Source of the DNA: Bacillus manliponensis
Lineage (GTDB): Bacteria > Bacillota > Bacilli > Bacillales > Bacillaceae_G
Length of the DNA: 64,000 nucleotides
Assembly (NCBI RefSeq): GCF_000712595.1
Contig: NZ_JOTN01000003.1
Coordinates: forward strand, 310,001 to 374,000
Direction of reading: 5' to 3'
The position numbers and the translations under genes were made by a program. The notes under the pieces were generated by a model that saw only the letters and a list, made by a program, of their open reading frames with translations, was not told the origin of the DNA and made no database searches. This document shows, piece after piece, positions 7,608 through 15,734 of the stretch. The stretch's first letter is position 1. Each line of letters opens with the position of its first letter.

Positions 7608-9008
7608 ATGAAAAGTGTAAGATTACCATCTATGACAGAAATCATCGTACTTTTACTAATGTTTCTTGGCATAGTCTTTTCCTTTCAAACGATTTTTGAA
7701 TTGCCAATTCAATTAGCGTTATTTATTTCGTGGTTCCTTGTCATTGGACTTGGTATCCGATTAGGATTTCGTTATCAAGACTTACAAGATGCGATTACGA
7801 AGGGGATTTCTAATGGATTAGAAGCCGTACTTATTTTACTTGCAATTGGTGCTCTTATCGGTACATGGGTTGCGGGCGGTGTTGTGCCAACACTTATTTA
7901 TTACGGGTTAGAATTTATTCATCCAAGTATTTTCTTATTAGCGACGTTAATTATTTGTTCCATTACATCGATTGCAACAGGTACATCATGGGGAACAGTT
8001 GGTACAGCTGGTGTTGCGATGATGGCAATTGGTGAAGGTCTTGGTTTCCCGCTTCCATTAGTAGCTGGAGCTGTTTTATCCGGAGCATACTTTGGAGATA
8101 AGCTATCACCATTATCTGATAGTACGGTACTTGCTGCTTCCATGGCGAAAGTTGATGTAATTGCTCACGTACGTGCCATGCTTGTATTAGATGTTCCTGC
8201 CTATATTATTACAGGAATCATGTTTACAGTTGCAGGCTTTATGTATGGCGGAGACAATTTTGATTTAGAGCGCGTAGAGTTTTTAAAACAATCGTTATTA
8301 AATGAATTTGATATTAAAATTTGGATGCTTGTTCCAGCTGTAGTTGTTATCGGACTATTAGCAATGAAGCGACCATCCATGCCAACCATTGCAATGGGTG
8401 CATTAATTGGAGCGATTTGGGCAGCATTATTCCAAGGTATGGACTTTGGAACTGCAATTGGTACCGCATACAACGGATTTAAAATTGACTCAGGTGTTGA
8501 ATTTATCGACAAGTTATTAAACCGCGGCGGTATTGAAAGCATGCTTGGATCTGTAGCTGTTATCATTTTCGGTCTTGGATTTGGTGGCTTGTTAGAGAAA
8601 TTAGGAGTATTAAAGGTTATTGTTTCTAAATTTGAACAAAAACTAAACTCAACAGGAAATGTTACAGTATCAACGTTAATCGTAGCATTCTTAGCAAATA
8701 TTTTTGGTTGTGCAATGTACGTATCACTTATTTTAACACCAAAAATTATGCAAGAAAGTTACGATAAACTAAGATTAAATCGCCTTGTATTGGCGCGTAA
8801 CTCTGAAGTTGGTGGAACATTAACATCTGGTATGGTCCCATGGTCTGATAACGGTATTTTCATGGCCGCAACATTAGGAGTAGCAACAATGTCATACGTT
8901 CCATTTATGTGGATGAGCTTCGTATCACTTGCACTTGCAGTGATTTACGGATACACAGGTAAGTTTATGTGGACAGTTGATGAGAAAAAAGAAGCGCAAG
9001 TTTCTTAA
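7608..9008 (+). CDS. nhaC: Na+/H+ antiporter NhaC
   Basis: A 466-residue polytopic membrane protein (about 11-12 helices) of the NhaC family, which exchanges Na+ for H+ and helps with pH and salt homeostasis. Conserved segments include TGTSWGTVGTAGVAM, GAYFGDKLSPLSDSTVLAAS and a second-half GTLTSGMVPWSDNG. ATG 7608 is chosen because TAAGGAGAG lies 8-16 bases upstream; an in-frame ATG at 7578 lacks a site. A strong terminator (9015-9048) ends it, so it is monocistronic. NhaC paralogues in this group may prefer other substrates. Confidence 0.9.
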   Translation: MKSVRLPSMTEIIVLLLMFLGIVFSFQTIFELPIQLALFISWFLVIGLGIRLGFRYQDLQDAITKGISNGLEAVLILLAIGALIGTWVAGGVVPTLIYYGLEFIHPSIFLLATLIICSITSIATGTSWGTVGTAGVAMMAIGEGLGFPLPLVAGAVLSGAYFGDKLSPLSDSTVLAASMAKVDVIAHVRAMLVLDVPAYIITGIMFTVAGFMYGGDNFDLERVEFLKQSLLNEFDIKIWMLVPAVVVIGLLAMKRPSMPTIAMGALIGAIWAALFQGMDFGTAIGTAYNGFKIDSGVEFIDKLLNRGGIESMLGSVAVIIFGLGFGGLLEKLGVLKVIVSKFEQKLNSTGNVTVSTLIVAFLANIFGCAMYVSLILTPKIMQESYDKLRLNRLVLARNSEVGGTLTSGMVPWSDNGIFMAATLGVATMSYVPFMWMSFVSLALAVIYGYTGKFMWTVDEKKEAQVS

Positions 9009-9014
9009 TTTTGA

Positions 9015-9048
9015 ACACCCCTCTGCTTTGGTGGAGGGGTGTTTTTTT
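9015..9048 (+). terminator. Terminator of nhaC
   Basis: ACACCCCTC (9015-9023) pairs with GAGGGGTGT (9034-9042), ending in a run of seven T. Confidence 0.9.
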
Positions 9049-9145
9049 GTAAAGTTAATAGTCAGAAAAAATCGACATTTCATGTGTTGTATGTATAAAA
9101 TAGAATTTGAATTCGTAACATTATCTCATACATTATGTTATTGCC

Positions 9146-9292
9146 TTTATCCCGCATTAACGGGCTGTAAGACTCCCACCTCAAAACTTAAGACAAAACG
9201 AAGAAGTTTAGGTGGGAGATAAACAGCCCGTAAAAGCCCGATTGGTCGGGATGACACTCAGTGGGTCCCCACTGAGTGAAGTTTCACTTTAT
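9146..9292 (+). repeat. bcr1 repeat, copy A
   Basis: A 147-base copy flanked by TTTAT on both sides. Hairpin 1 pairs CGGGCTGT with ACAGCCCG and, inside it, CTCCCACCT with AGGTGGGAG. Hairpin 2 pairs ACTCAGTGGG with CCCACTGAGT. It lies between nhaC and a small membrane gene and contributes an in-frame but untranslated-looking 5' extension to the latter. Confidence 0.9.
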
Positions 9293-9325
9293 CGTACAAA
9301 ATACGTGAAAGAGAGGATATATATA

Positions 9326-9595
9326 ATGGAATTTCTTTTTCTTTTTGTGTTTTTACTTATTATAAATGTTGCTGTTGTAATGATTGCAGCACGAAATCGA
9401 AAGCGATGGTTCATTTCTGGTGGGATTGTTATGTTATTAATTGCCCCGCTTGTTTTAGCGGTTACAGGTTATACGCTTGGTGTAACAAGTGGTGATGGAA
9501 TTGGAGGAGGAGTTGCTGGATTTACCTTTGGTGCAATAACATTTGCAAATGGACTTGGTTTTATAGTGAGAGGTTTTATGCTAAGTCAAAAATGA
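9326..9595 (+). CDS. Small membrane protein (89 aa)
   Basis: An 89-residue protein with two or three hydrophobic segments (first at residues 2-20) and a glycine-rich C-terminal part (SGDGIGGGVAGFTFGAITFANG). ATG 9326 is chosen because GAGAGGA stands about 9 bases upstream; a longer in-frame reading from 9212 would run through the bcr1 repeat and is discarded. Function unknown; no operon partner is evident apart from a NUDIX gene 57 bases downstream. Confidence 0.6.
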   Translation: MEFLFLFVFLLIINVAVVMIAARNRKRWFISGGIVMLLIAPLVLAVTGYTLGVTSGDGIGGGVAGFTFGAITFANGLGFIVRGFMLSQK

Positions 9596-9652
9596 TGTAA
9601 GTAGAAGGGATGAGCTTAGATCAAAAATTTTTATAGATAACAAAGAGGTGCT

Positions 9653-10156
9653 ATGGTGTTTAATAAATTATTAGAAGATGAGAAAATCCATGGAACAGAA
9701 GTGAAAGTAAATTATAGAGAAGCGGTCAGAGCTATTATTATTCAAGATGAAAATATTCTGCTTGTCCATTCTAATCAGGGAGATTATAAATTTGCTGGTG
9801 GCGGAGTCGAAAAGAATGAAAGTCATGCTGAAGCGCTTTTGCGTGAGATAGCAGAAGAAACGGGATATATTCGCTGTATCGTTAAGGAGAAAGCCGGTGT
9901 TGTGATTGAACGAAATGTTGATGAATATGAAGAAGGTGCTTATTTTCAAATGACATCACATTATTATTTTTGTGAATTGATAGATGGTATAAAAGTTAAC
10001 CAAAAATTAGATGATTATGAATTAGAACAAGAATTTATGCCAGAGTGGGTATCAATTGAATACGCGATTGAGCAAAATGAAAAAGCGATGAAGCAACGTC
10101 ATTACAATGGATGGATAAAACGAGAGAACTTTGTTTTACATAAATTAAGTAAATAA
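9653..10156 (+). CDS. NUDIX hydrolase
   Basis: A 167-residue NUDIX protein. The box GGGVEKNESHAEALLREIAE, then ETGY, fits the G-x5-E-x7-REUxEExGU signature that binds the metal and hydrolyses a nucleoside diphosphate-linked compound. Start ATG 9653 follows AAAGAGGTG. The substrate is not predictable. The gene follows the small membrane protein on the same strand and may share its transcript; fumC downstream has its own promoter. Confidence 0.88.
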   Translation: MVFNKLLEDEKIHGTEVKVNYREAVRAIIIQDENILLVHSNQGDYKFAGGGVEKNESHAEALLREIAEETGYIRCIVKEKAGVVIERNVDEYEEGAYFQMTSHYYFCELIDGIKVNQKLDDYELEQEFMPEWVSIEYAIEQNEKAMKQRHYNGWIKRENFVLHKLSK

Positions 10157-10257
10157 GTGTTATGAAAAGGAGAATAGGGTGAAATCGGTGCAACTTTATC
10201 ATTTCAGAGTATAGAATAAAGTCTTGTTATTATTATAATAAAACACCTTTTCATTAA

Positions 10258-10272
10258 TGATAATCATTATCA
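10258..10272. promoter_or_regulatory. Fur box upstream of fumC
   Basis: TGATAATCATTATCA is a perfect 7-1-7 Fur box. It lies about 65 bases before the fumC start and overlaps the expected -35 region of a promoter whose -10 is TACAAT at 10291-10296. Confidence 0.8.
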
Positions 10273-10334
10273 TTTCTTGTGAATTTCTGCTACAATGTAA
10301 AAGTAGCCATTATATATTATAAGGGGATGAAACC

Positions 10335-11723
10335 ATGGATTACAGAATTGAAAGAGATACACTAGGAGAAATGAAGGTTCCAGCTGATAAGTTGTGGGCA
10401 GCACAGACGCAGCGTAGTAAGGAGAATTTTCCGATTGGGATAGAGCTTATGCCGTTTGAAATTGTGAAGGCGTTTGCATTATTGAAGAAGGGTGCAGCAC
10501 TTAGCAATAAAGAATTAGGAAAGTTGTCTGCTGAAAAGGCGGATGCGATTGTGCAGGCAGCAGATGAAGTAATCGAAGGGAAATGGGATGCGCATTTTCC
10601 ACTTGTAGTATGGCAAACAGGTAGTGGTACGCAGTCGAATATGAATATGAATGAAGTGATCGCAAATCGCGGTAATGAAATTTTAGCAGAGCAAGGTCAT
10701 GATGCGCGCATTCATCCAAATGATGATGTGAATATGTCGCAAAGCTCTAATGATACGTTCCCAACGGCACTTCACGTTGCGTGTGTCATTGCAGTAGAGG
10801 AGCAAGTGTTACCAGCAGTTGCGAAATTAAAAGGTACACTACAGGAGAAAGTAGAGAAATTCGAACATATTATTAAAATTGGTCGTACGCACTTACAAGA
10901 TGCAACGCCGTTAACGTTAGGGCAAGAAGTGAGCGGATGGCATCGTATGCTTGAGAAAACAGAGCGTATGATTTCTGAAAGTAATACATATATGAAAGAG
11001 CTGGCGATTGGTGGAACAGCGGTTGGTACAGGTATTAACGCACATCCGAAGTTTGGCGATATGGTTGCAACGGAAATTAGTAGGTTTACTAGTAAGCAAT
11101 TTGTATCAGCAGAAAATAAGTTTCATGCCTTAACAAGTCATGATGAGGCTGTATTTGCGCACGGTGCTTTAAAAGCGTTAGCAGCTGATTTGATGAAAAT
11201 TGCAAATGATGTACGTTGGCTTGCGAGTGGACCACGCAGTGGCTTAGGTGAAATTACAATTCCAGCAAATGAGCCAGGAAGTTCAATTATGCCAGGGAAA
11301 GTAAATCCAACGCAAAGTGAAGCATTAACGATGGTTGTAGCGCAAGTAATGGGTAACGATGCAACGATTGGCTTTGCGGCAAGTCAAGGAAACTTTGAAC
11401 TTAACGTATTTAAGCCTGTTATTGCTTATAATTTCTTACAATCTGCAAGACTATTAGCAGATGCAATCGTTGCGTTTAATGATAAATGCGCAGTTGGTAT
11501 TGAAGCAAATGAAGAGATTATTGAAAAACATGTAAACAATTCGTTAATGCTTGTAACAGCGCTAAATCCACATATCGGTTATGAAAATGCGGCAAAAATT
11601 GCGAAGCATGCTCATACTGAAGGATTGACATTAAAAGAAGCGGTACTTCAATCCGGTTTATTAACAGAAGAACAATTCCATGATATTGTAGATCCGAAAA
11701 AGATGATTGCGCCAAAAGAATAA
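10335..11723 (+). CDS. fumC: Class II fumarate hydratase
   Basis: A 462-residue cytosolic enzyme of the TCA cycle that interconverts fumarate and malate without an iron-sulfur cluster. The superfamily signature [15 protein letters not shown] is near residues 315-329, [10 protein letters not shown] is near 98-107, and the substrate-site segment [16 protein letters not shown] is near 183-198. Length matches FumC (about 462). ATG 10335 follows AAGGGGATG. A perfect Fur box upstream suggests iron control; this would make sense if FumC replaces an iron-dependent class I fumarase when iron is scarce, as in Escherichia coli. No clear terminator follows. Confidence 0.95.
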   Translation: MDYRIERDTLGEMKVPADKLWAAQTQRSKENFPIGIELMPFEIVKAFALLKKGAALSNKELGKLSAEKADAIVQAADEVIEGKWDAHFPLVVWQTGSGTQSNMNMNEVIANRGNEILAEQGHDARIHPNDDVNMSQSSNDTFPTALHVACVIAVEEQVLPAVAKLKGTLQEKVEKFEHIIKIGRTHLQDATPLTLGQEVSGWHRMLEKTERMISESNTYMKELAIGGTAVGTGINAHPKFGDMVATEISRFTSKQFVSAENKFHALTSHDEAVFAHGALKALAADLMKIANDVRWLASGPRSGLGEITIPANEPGSSIMPGKVNPTQSEALTMVVAQVMGNDATIGFAASQGNFELNVFKPVIAYNFLQSARLLADAIVAFNDKCAVGIEANEEIIEKHVNNSLMLVTALNPHIGYENAAKIAKHAHTEGLTLKEAVLQSGLLTEEQFHDIVDPKKMIAPKE

Positions 11724-11749
11724 AAAGTTAGAAAATTTTAAATAAAAAG

Positions 11750-11779
11750 TTGAAAGTGTAGCTTGTTTTTTTGTATAAT
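11750..11779 (+). promoter_or_regulatory. Promoter of the pyrH-like leader
   Basis: TTGAAA (11750-11755) and TATAAT (11774-11779), spacer 18 bases. It drives the leader ORF, attenuator and UMP kinase-like gene. Confidence 0.65.
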
Positions 11780-11800
11780 GGAACAAGTGAATTGAAACGA

Positions 11801-11912
11801 AAGAATAGGAAGGGGCGAATCGTATGAATACATGTATGCATGATATGAAGACAGCGATTCTTTTCTATTCTTATTTACAGGAGTGAAGGCATTTGCCTTT
11901 GCTCCTTTTTTT
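11801..11912 (+). promoter_or_regulatory. Leader-peptide attenuator upstream of the UMP kinase-like gene
   Basis: Two RNA structures are visible. Bases 11801-11813 (with the leader Shine-Dalgarno) can pair over 13 positions with 11860-11872, inside the leader ORF. A terminator, GGAGTGAAGGC (11880-11890) with GCCTTTGCTCC (11895-11905) and seven T, follows. The leader stop codon TGA (11884-11886) lies in the 5' arm of that terminator, so a ribosome at the stop would block it. The inducing signal is unknown; no PyrR-binding motif was seen. Confidence 0.65.
11824..11886 (+). CDS. Putative 20-aa leader peptide
   Basis: ATG 11824 to TGA 11886 encodes MNTCMHDMKTAILFYSYLQE. The ribosome site AGGAAGGGGCG (11808-11818) is stronger than that of most genes here. 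The ORF ends inside the 5' arm of an intrinsic terminator that precedes the UMP kinase-like gene, the layout of ribosome-mediated attenuation. No codon runs stand out, so stalling may depend on peptide sequence, antibiotic or general translation state. Translation is inferred, not shown. Confidence 0.5.
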   Translation: MNTCMHDMKTAILFYSYLQE

Positions 11913-11942
11913 GTGGAAAAAACATGTGAAGGGAGAGTTAAT

Positions 11943-12677
11943 ATGCTGAAATATAAACGAGTGTTAATTAAACTGAGTGGTGGTGCGCTTTCTGATGGGA
12001 ATGGAAATAGTTTTGATGCAAAACGATTGGAGCATATTGCAAATGAAATTGTTTCGATTGTGAATTTAGGTGTAGAAGTTTCGCTTGTTGTTGGTGGCGG
12101 AAATATTTTTAGAGGAAGTTTAGCGGACCGCTGGGGAATTGATCGAGTAGAAGCTGATAATATTGGTACGCTTGGCACAATTATGAACAGTTTAATGTTA
12201 AGGGGTGTACTAAAAAGTAAGACAGAGAAAGAAGTGCGTGTGATGACATCCATGCCGGTTACATCTGTTGCTGAGCCGTATATTCATTTGAGAGCAATTC
12301 ATCATTTAGAAAAAGGCTATATTGTCATTTTTGGCGGTGGAAATGGTCAGCCGTTTGTGACGACAGATTATCCGAGTGTACAGCGTGCAATTGAGACGAA
12401 TAGTGATGCTATTTTAGTAGCAAAGCAAGGAGTTGATGGGGTATTTACGAGTGATCCGAAGCGTGATAAAGATGCGAAAATGTATAGTTATTTGCATTAT
12501 GATGATGTTGTGCAAAATGATATAAAGGTCATGGATCAGTCAGCGTTACTTTTAGCACGTGATTATAAACTACCTGTTCACGTCTTTAACTTTGATAAAG
12601 AAGGTGTCATGAGAGACATATGTTTAGGAGAACATGTTGGTACGTTGATTCATAATGAGGAGACAACACTTTGCTAA
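11943..12677 (+). CDS. UMP kinase-like protein (second PyrH)
   Basis: A 244-residue amino acid kinase-fold protein similar to bacterial UMP kinase, which makes UDP from UMP and ATP. N-terminal KLSGGALSD replaces the usual KLSGEAL; GGGNIFRG and the TSMPV segment are present. The C-terminal part (MDQSALLLARDYKLPVHVFN) departs from housekeeping PyrH. The essential pyrH normally lies between tsf and frr, which are absent here, so this is a paralogue. ATG 11943 follows GAAGGGAGAG. Expression appears controlled by a leader-peptide attenuator. Its true substrate may differ from UMP. Confidence 0.8.
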   Translation: MLKYKRVLIKLSGGALSDGNGNSFDAKRLEHIANEIVSIVNLGVEVSLVVGGGNIFRGSLADRWGIDRVEADNIGTLGTIMNSLMLRGVLKSKTEKEVRVMTSMPVTSVAEPYIHLRAIHHLEKGYIVIFGGGNGQPFVTTDYPSVQRAIETNSDAILVAKQGVDGVFTSDPKRDKDAKMYSYLHYDDVVQNDIKVMDQSALLLARDYKLPVHVFNFDKEGVMRDICLGEHVGTLIHNEETTLC

Positions 12678-12705
12678 ATTTTAGATTAAAAAAGGGGAAC
12701 TTAAT

Positions 12706-13152
12706 ATGGTTATTGAAACTAGTAGATTAACAATTATTCCTTGTATGCCTGAAACAATTCACATTGTAAATGAACAAAAATACTATGATGGACCGCAAAT
12801 AGAAAACTATATGAAAAGACTAGAAGAAGATTCATCCCAGTTATATTGGGGGGTGTGGCTTGTAACCGAAAAGGTTGATGGTATACTCGTTGGAGATATT
12901 GGCTTTAAAGGAAAGCCAAATGCAGATGGTGTAGTAGAAGTAGGTTATGGTTTTCTTGAGAGTGCTAGAATGAAAGGATATGCAACGGAGTCTGTCGGGG
13001 CGCTCGTAGATTGGGCGTTTAGACAGGAAGAAGTCACTCGTGTTATTGCAGAAACACTCCATGATAATGCGGCTTCAATCCGAGTACTTGAGAAGATTGG
13101 AATGAAGCGAGTTAGTGAAACGGAGAAGATGGTGAATTGGGAAATAGTATAG
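12706..13152 (+). CDS. GNAT family N-acetyltransferase (RimJ/RimL-like)
   Basis: A 148-residue GNAT. The acetyl-CoA motif is ARMKGYATESVGALVDWAF, then TLHDNAASIRVLEKIGMKRV, the arrangement of RimJ/RimL-type enzymes that acetylate protein N-termini or small amines. ATG 12706 follows AAAAGGGG. It starts 28 bases after the UMP kinase-like gene and is probably cotranscribed with it, ending at the terminator at 13234-13277. Confidence 0.85.
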   Translation: MVIETSRLTIIPCMPETIHIVNEQKYYDGPQIENYMKRLEEDSSQLYWGVWLVTEKVDGILVGDIGFKGKPNADGVVEVGYGFLESARMKGYATESVGALVDWAFRQEEVTRVIAETLHDNAASIRVLEKIGMKRVSETEKMVNWEIV

Positions 13153-13233
13153 TGCTCTAGAGCCTTTGTGTATATTCATCTATTAGTATGCTCACTGCTT
13201 ATGTAGTATATAGAAAGAAGGATATTGCAGTTT

Positions 13234-13277
13234 AAAAAGAATCGGAAGACCTTGGTTTGGTCTTCCGATTCTTTTTT
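13234..13277. terminator. Bidirectional terminator
   Basis: AAAAAGAATCGGAAGACC (13234-13251) pairs with GGTCTTCCGATTCTTTTT (13259-13276) around a seven-base loop. It serves the GNAT gene on + and the hypothetical gene on -. Confidence 0.92.
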
Positions 13278-13314
13278 GTGAATTTTATTTTTGGGAGCAT
13301 TCTCAGTTGAAAAA

Positions 13315-13935
13315 CTAGTATAAAAATTGTGGTTCAGTTTGAAGAGAATAGCCACTTCGAACTTGTCCAACCCAATTTGCGAAAAATTGCTTCCATGCAG
13401 TGCTTGCAAAAAAGGCATCTACAGATTGTCTTGCAGAGTTCCAAGTTATTATTGTGAATGGTGCATTTCCTAATTGCCAAATCCCTCTATTTTCGTCAGT
13501 ATTGTTCTCCCGAATTAACAATAAAGGGAGGCCGTATTGATACCCCATAGAAGGTTCAATTTGTGAAAAAGGACTTCCTTCCCAAAACTCTGTTGGTGTT
13601 GGAGATGGATCAATATTCGTTTGTAATAATCTTACAAATAATCGCTCGAAGTCTACTGCCACTAGTCCATAACTTGATAAAATCATTCTTCTTATACTAG
13701 TTAATGGTGCTTCAGGATATAATTCGCTTCTAGGTATCGTACGAGGGAAGAAGAGTGCATTCTCAATTTCTAAAATGAGCCTGTCTAAAAATTGCTGCTG
13801 AAGAGAATTAAGTGTATTAGAGGTACTTAAAAATACTGGAATTCGAAATGCTTGATCCATAATGGCTTGTAGTTTCGAAGAAGTGTAGACTCCTTGTTCT
13901 GTATTTACATACGGAGTGCTATTAGTGTTTTCCAT
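13315..13935 (-). CDS. Hypothetical protein (206 aa)
   Basis: A soluble 206-residue protein with no signal peptide, membrane segment or cysteine. The N-terminal third is polar; the middle has a helical stretch ending in FPRTIPRSELYPEA; the C-terminal third is aromatic-rich (GIWQLGNAPFTIITWNSARQ, then FFASTAWKQFFANWVGQV). I recognise no family. ATG 13935 follows AAAGGAGAA. It is transcribed alone, divergent from the DUF2087 gene, and ends at a strong shared terminator. Confidence 0.75.
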   Translation of the reverse strand: MENTNSTPYVNTEQGVYTSSKLQAIMDQAFRIPVFLSTSNTLNSLQQQFLDRLILEIENALFFPRTIPRSELYPEAPLTSIRRMILSSYGLVAVDFERLFVRLLQTNIDPSPTPTEFWEGSPFSQIEPSMGYQYGLPLLLIRENNTDENRGIWQLGNAPFTIITWNSARQSVDAFFASTAWKQFFANWVGQVRSGYSLQTEPQFLY

Positions 13936-14139
13936 TTGTATTCTCCTTTCTTCATCACTAACTAATATATGTCACTTCGTTATGAAAGTTTTGGGTGTTT
14001 TACAAACAAAAATAAGATGTGTTTGTAAAATAGGTAAACGACACGTTGTAAAGTTTGTTTTCATGTGATAAGATGTAGAAAATAAACGAGTGTTAAATAT
14101 GTTTAGTTTTTAGATAGATGATTTGGAGGAATGTTTAGT

Positions 14140-14904
14140 ATGAGTGATATTTCAGAATGGTTTTGGAATGCTTCTGTAGAGGAACTGAAACAGGGATATG
14201 TATGGAATGAGGAAAAAGAAGAATTCATTTGTTTAGCATGCGGGGAAACATTTGTAAAAGGGGTAATTTACGAGGAAGACAATGTGTTATATGAAGCAGA
14301 GAAATTTACAAAAATTCATATCGCAAATGAACATACGTCTATGTTCCATTACTTATTAAGCTTTGATAAAAAACTGACAGGATTAACGGATTTGCAAAAG
14401 AAAATGTTGGAGTTCTTTCAGATGGGCTTAAATGATAAAGAAATTGTGAAAGAAATGGATGGTGGTAGTACGTCAACAATTCGTAACCATCGTTTTACTT
14501 TACGAGAAAAAATGAAACAAGCAAAAGTGTTTCTTGCTTTAATGGAATTATCTGAGAAAAAAGCAGAGAAGCAAACAAAATTTATACCAATTCACAGAAC
14601 GGCAACGATGGTTGACGATCGATACAACATTACAGAAAAGGAAAATGAAGAAGTGTTAAAACTACATTTTCCAGAAGGATTAAATGGGCCATTATGTAAT
14701 TTTCCGAAAAAACAAAAGCGTAAACTCATTATTTTAAAGCAGCTCACGAAACGCTTTGATCATCAAAAGCAATATACGGAAAAAGAAGTGAATGATGTAT
14801 TAGCAAATGCGTATGATGATTATGTTACATTACGAAGATATTTAATTGAATATGGATTTTTAGACCGTACAGCTGATGGCAGTATGTACTGGGTGAAGCG
14901 ATAA
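14140..14904 (+). CDS. DUF2087 domain transcriptional regulator
   Basis: A 254-residue protein. The N-terminal part has a zinc-ribbon-like CLAC (near residue 31) and later histidines; a LuxR/GerE-like helix-turn-helix (LTDLQKKMLEFFQMGLNDKE, then TSTIRNHRFTLREKMKQ) covers about 80-130; the C-terminal DUF2087 domain (LNGPLCNFPKKQKRKLIILK, then YVTLRRYLIEYGFLDRTADG) covers about 175-250. ATG 14140 is preferred to ATG 14131, because GGAGGA abuts the latter with no spacing. The stop codon lies in the flank of a mini-bcr1 repeat. Target genes are unknown. Confidence 0.78.
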   Translation: MSDISEWFWNASVEELKQGYVWNEEKEEFICLACGETFVKGVIYEEDNVLYEAEKFTKIHIANEHTSMFHYLLSFDKKLTGLTDLQKKMLEFFQMGLNDKEIVKEMDGGSTSTIRNHRFTLREKMKQAKVFLALMELSEKKAEKQTKFIPIHRTATMVDDRYNITEKENEEVLKLHFPEGLNGPLCNFPKKQKRKLIILKQLTKRFDHQKQYTEKEVNDVLANAYDDYVTLRRYLIEYGFLDRTADGSMYWVKR

Positions 14905-14973
14905 AGTGAAACTTCACTCAGTGGGGGTTTTCTTCACCCCCCACTGAGTGTTAGTTGAACCGATCGGGATAAA
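14901..14973 (-). repeat. Mini-bcr1 repeat, copy B (73 bp, reverse orientation)
   Basis: Read on the minus strand it starts TTTATCCCGATCGGTTCAAC and ends AAGTTTCACTTTAT, so both bcr1 ends and hairpin 2 are kept while the whole central hairpin 1 is missing. Flanks are ATAAA on both sides (TTTAT on minus). The left flank contains the TAA stop of the DUF2087 gene; the right flank leads directly into the ribosome site of the GIY-YIG gene. Confidence 0.85.
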
Positions 14974-14988
14974 TAAGGAGTGAAAAAG

Positions 14989-15330
14989 ATGAATAGAAAA
15001 GCTGAACTGAAGCAGTTGTATAAAGAGATAAAAATAGAAGCAGGGATTTATTCGATTACAAATACGAAAAATAATAAAGTGTATGTTGATAGTACGAGAA
15101 ATTTAAAAACAATTAGCGGTAGAAAATTTGAATTAAATGCTGGTTCTTGTACAAACCGAGCGCTTCAAATGGAGTGGAATGAATATGGAGCGAGTGCATT
15201 TCAGTTTGAAGTGCTAGAAGTATTAAAGAAAAAAGATGACCCGTATTTTAACGAAAAAGAAGAATTGAAAAAGTTAGAAGAAAAATGGGTTGAAAAGCTA
15301 CAGCCATACGGTGAACGTGGGTATAATTAA
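14989..15330 (+). CDS. GIY-YIG nuclease family protein
   Basis: A 113-residue protein with a single GIY-YIG-like domain: AGIYSITNTKNNKVYVDSTR near residues 14-33 supplies the GIY and a diverged YVD in place of YIG. A catalytic-type arginine, and a C-terminal EEKWVEKLQPYGERGYN resembling the end of UvrC-like domains, follow. ATG 14989 has AAGGAG 8 bases upstream; GTG 14980 overlaps that site. It follows the DUF2087 gene with only a mini-bcr1 between, so cotranscription is possible if that hairpin does not terminate. Nuclease activity is uncertain. Confidence 0.75.
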   Translation: MNRKAELKQLYKEIKIEAGIYSITNTKNNKVYVDSTRNLKTISGRKFELNAGSCTNRALQMEWNEYGASAFQFEVLEVLKKKDDPYFNEKEELKKLEEKWVEKLQPYGERGYN

Positions 15331-15373
15331 TTCGTAAACGTATTTTAATTTTTAAAAAATAAATAAAAAGTTA

Positions 15374-15403
15374 TTGACAGTCATTATAGGAGCAATCTAT
15401 AAT
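15374..15403 (+). promoter_or_regulatory. Promoter of the aromatic amino acid operon
   Basis: TTGACA (15374-15379) and TATAAT (15398-15403), spacer 18 bases, about 45 bases before the first T-box. Confidence 0.75.
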
Positions 15404-15445
15404 ACGAATCATACTTATTCAATCAAAAAAATATTTTGAATAAAA

Positions 15446-15697
15446 GCAATGAAGGGATCACAGTAGTGGGTATCTTCCTGTAACAGAGAGCTGATGGTTG
15501 GTGTGAATCAGTACAGAGATAATCATGAATTACAATCCTGGAGCATCTTTTTCGTAGTAAAGATGTATATCTTTATGAAGGGAAAGACGGTCAAATGATC
15601 GTTAACAATGAAGAGAGATAGACGCAAGGTCGTCTATAACTAGGGTGGTACCGCGATAATAATCGTCCCTACTGAGTAAATCAGTAGGGATTTTTTG
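15446..15697 (+). ncRNA. T-box leader 1 (tyrosine specifier)
   Basis: The AGAGAG motif, the specifier region GAATTACAATCCTGGAGC with codon TAC (Tyr), the T-box AGGGTGGTACCGCG, and a terminator TCCCTACTGA/TCAGTAGGGA plus six T are all present. Uncharged tRNA-Tyr should stabilise the antiterminator and let transcription continue. Confidence 0.93.
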
Positions 15698-15734
15698 TAT
15701 AGAAGCGGTCCAAATTGAAAAGTAAATGATGTAT

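Noticed and set aside
7423-7611. 62-codon ORF between the TIGR03943 gene and nhaC
   Set aside because: No ribosome site, composition typical of noncoding AT-rich DNA, and it overlaps the nhaC ribosome site.
9212-9325. Longer N-terminus for the 89-aa membrane protein
   Set aside because: The extension is encoded by bcr1 sequence and lacks a ribosome site; ATG 9326 has one.
11724-11942. PyrR-type pyrimidine attenuator before the UMP kinase-like gene
   Set aside because: No PyrR-binding loop motif was found; the visible design is a leader ORF with a terminator.
11738-12253. 171-codon minus-strand ORF over the UMP kinase-like gene
   Set aside because: It is a shadow of the kinase reading frame and of the leader region, with no ribosome site and Ser/Pro-rich composition.
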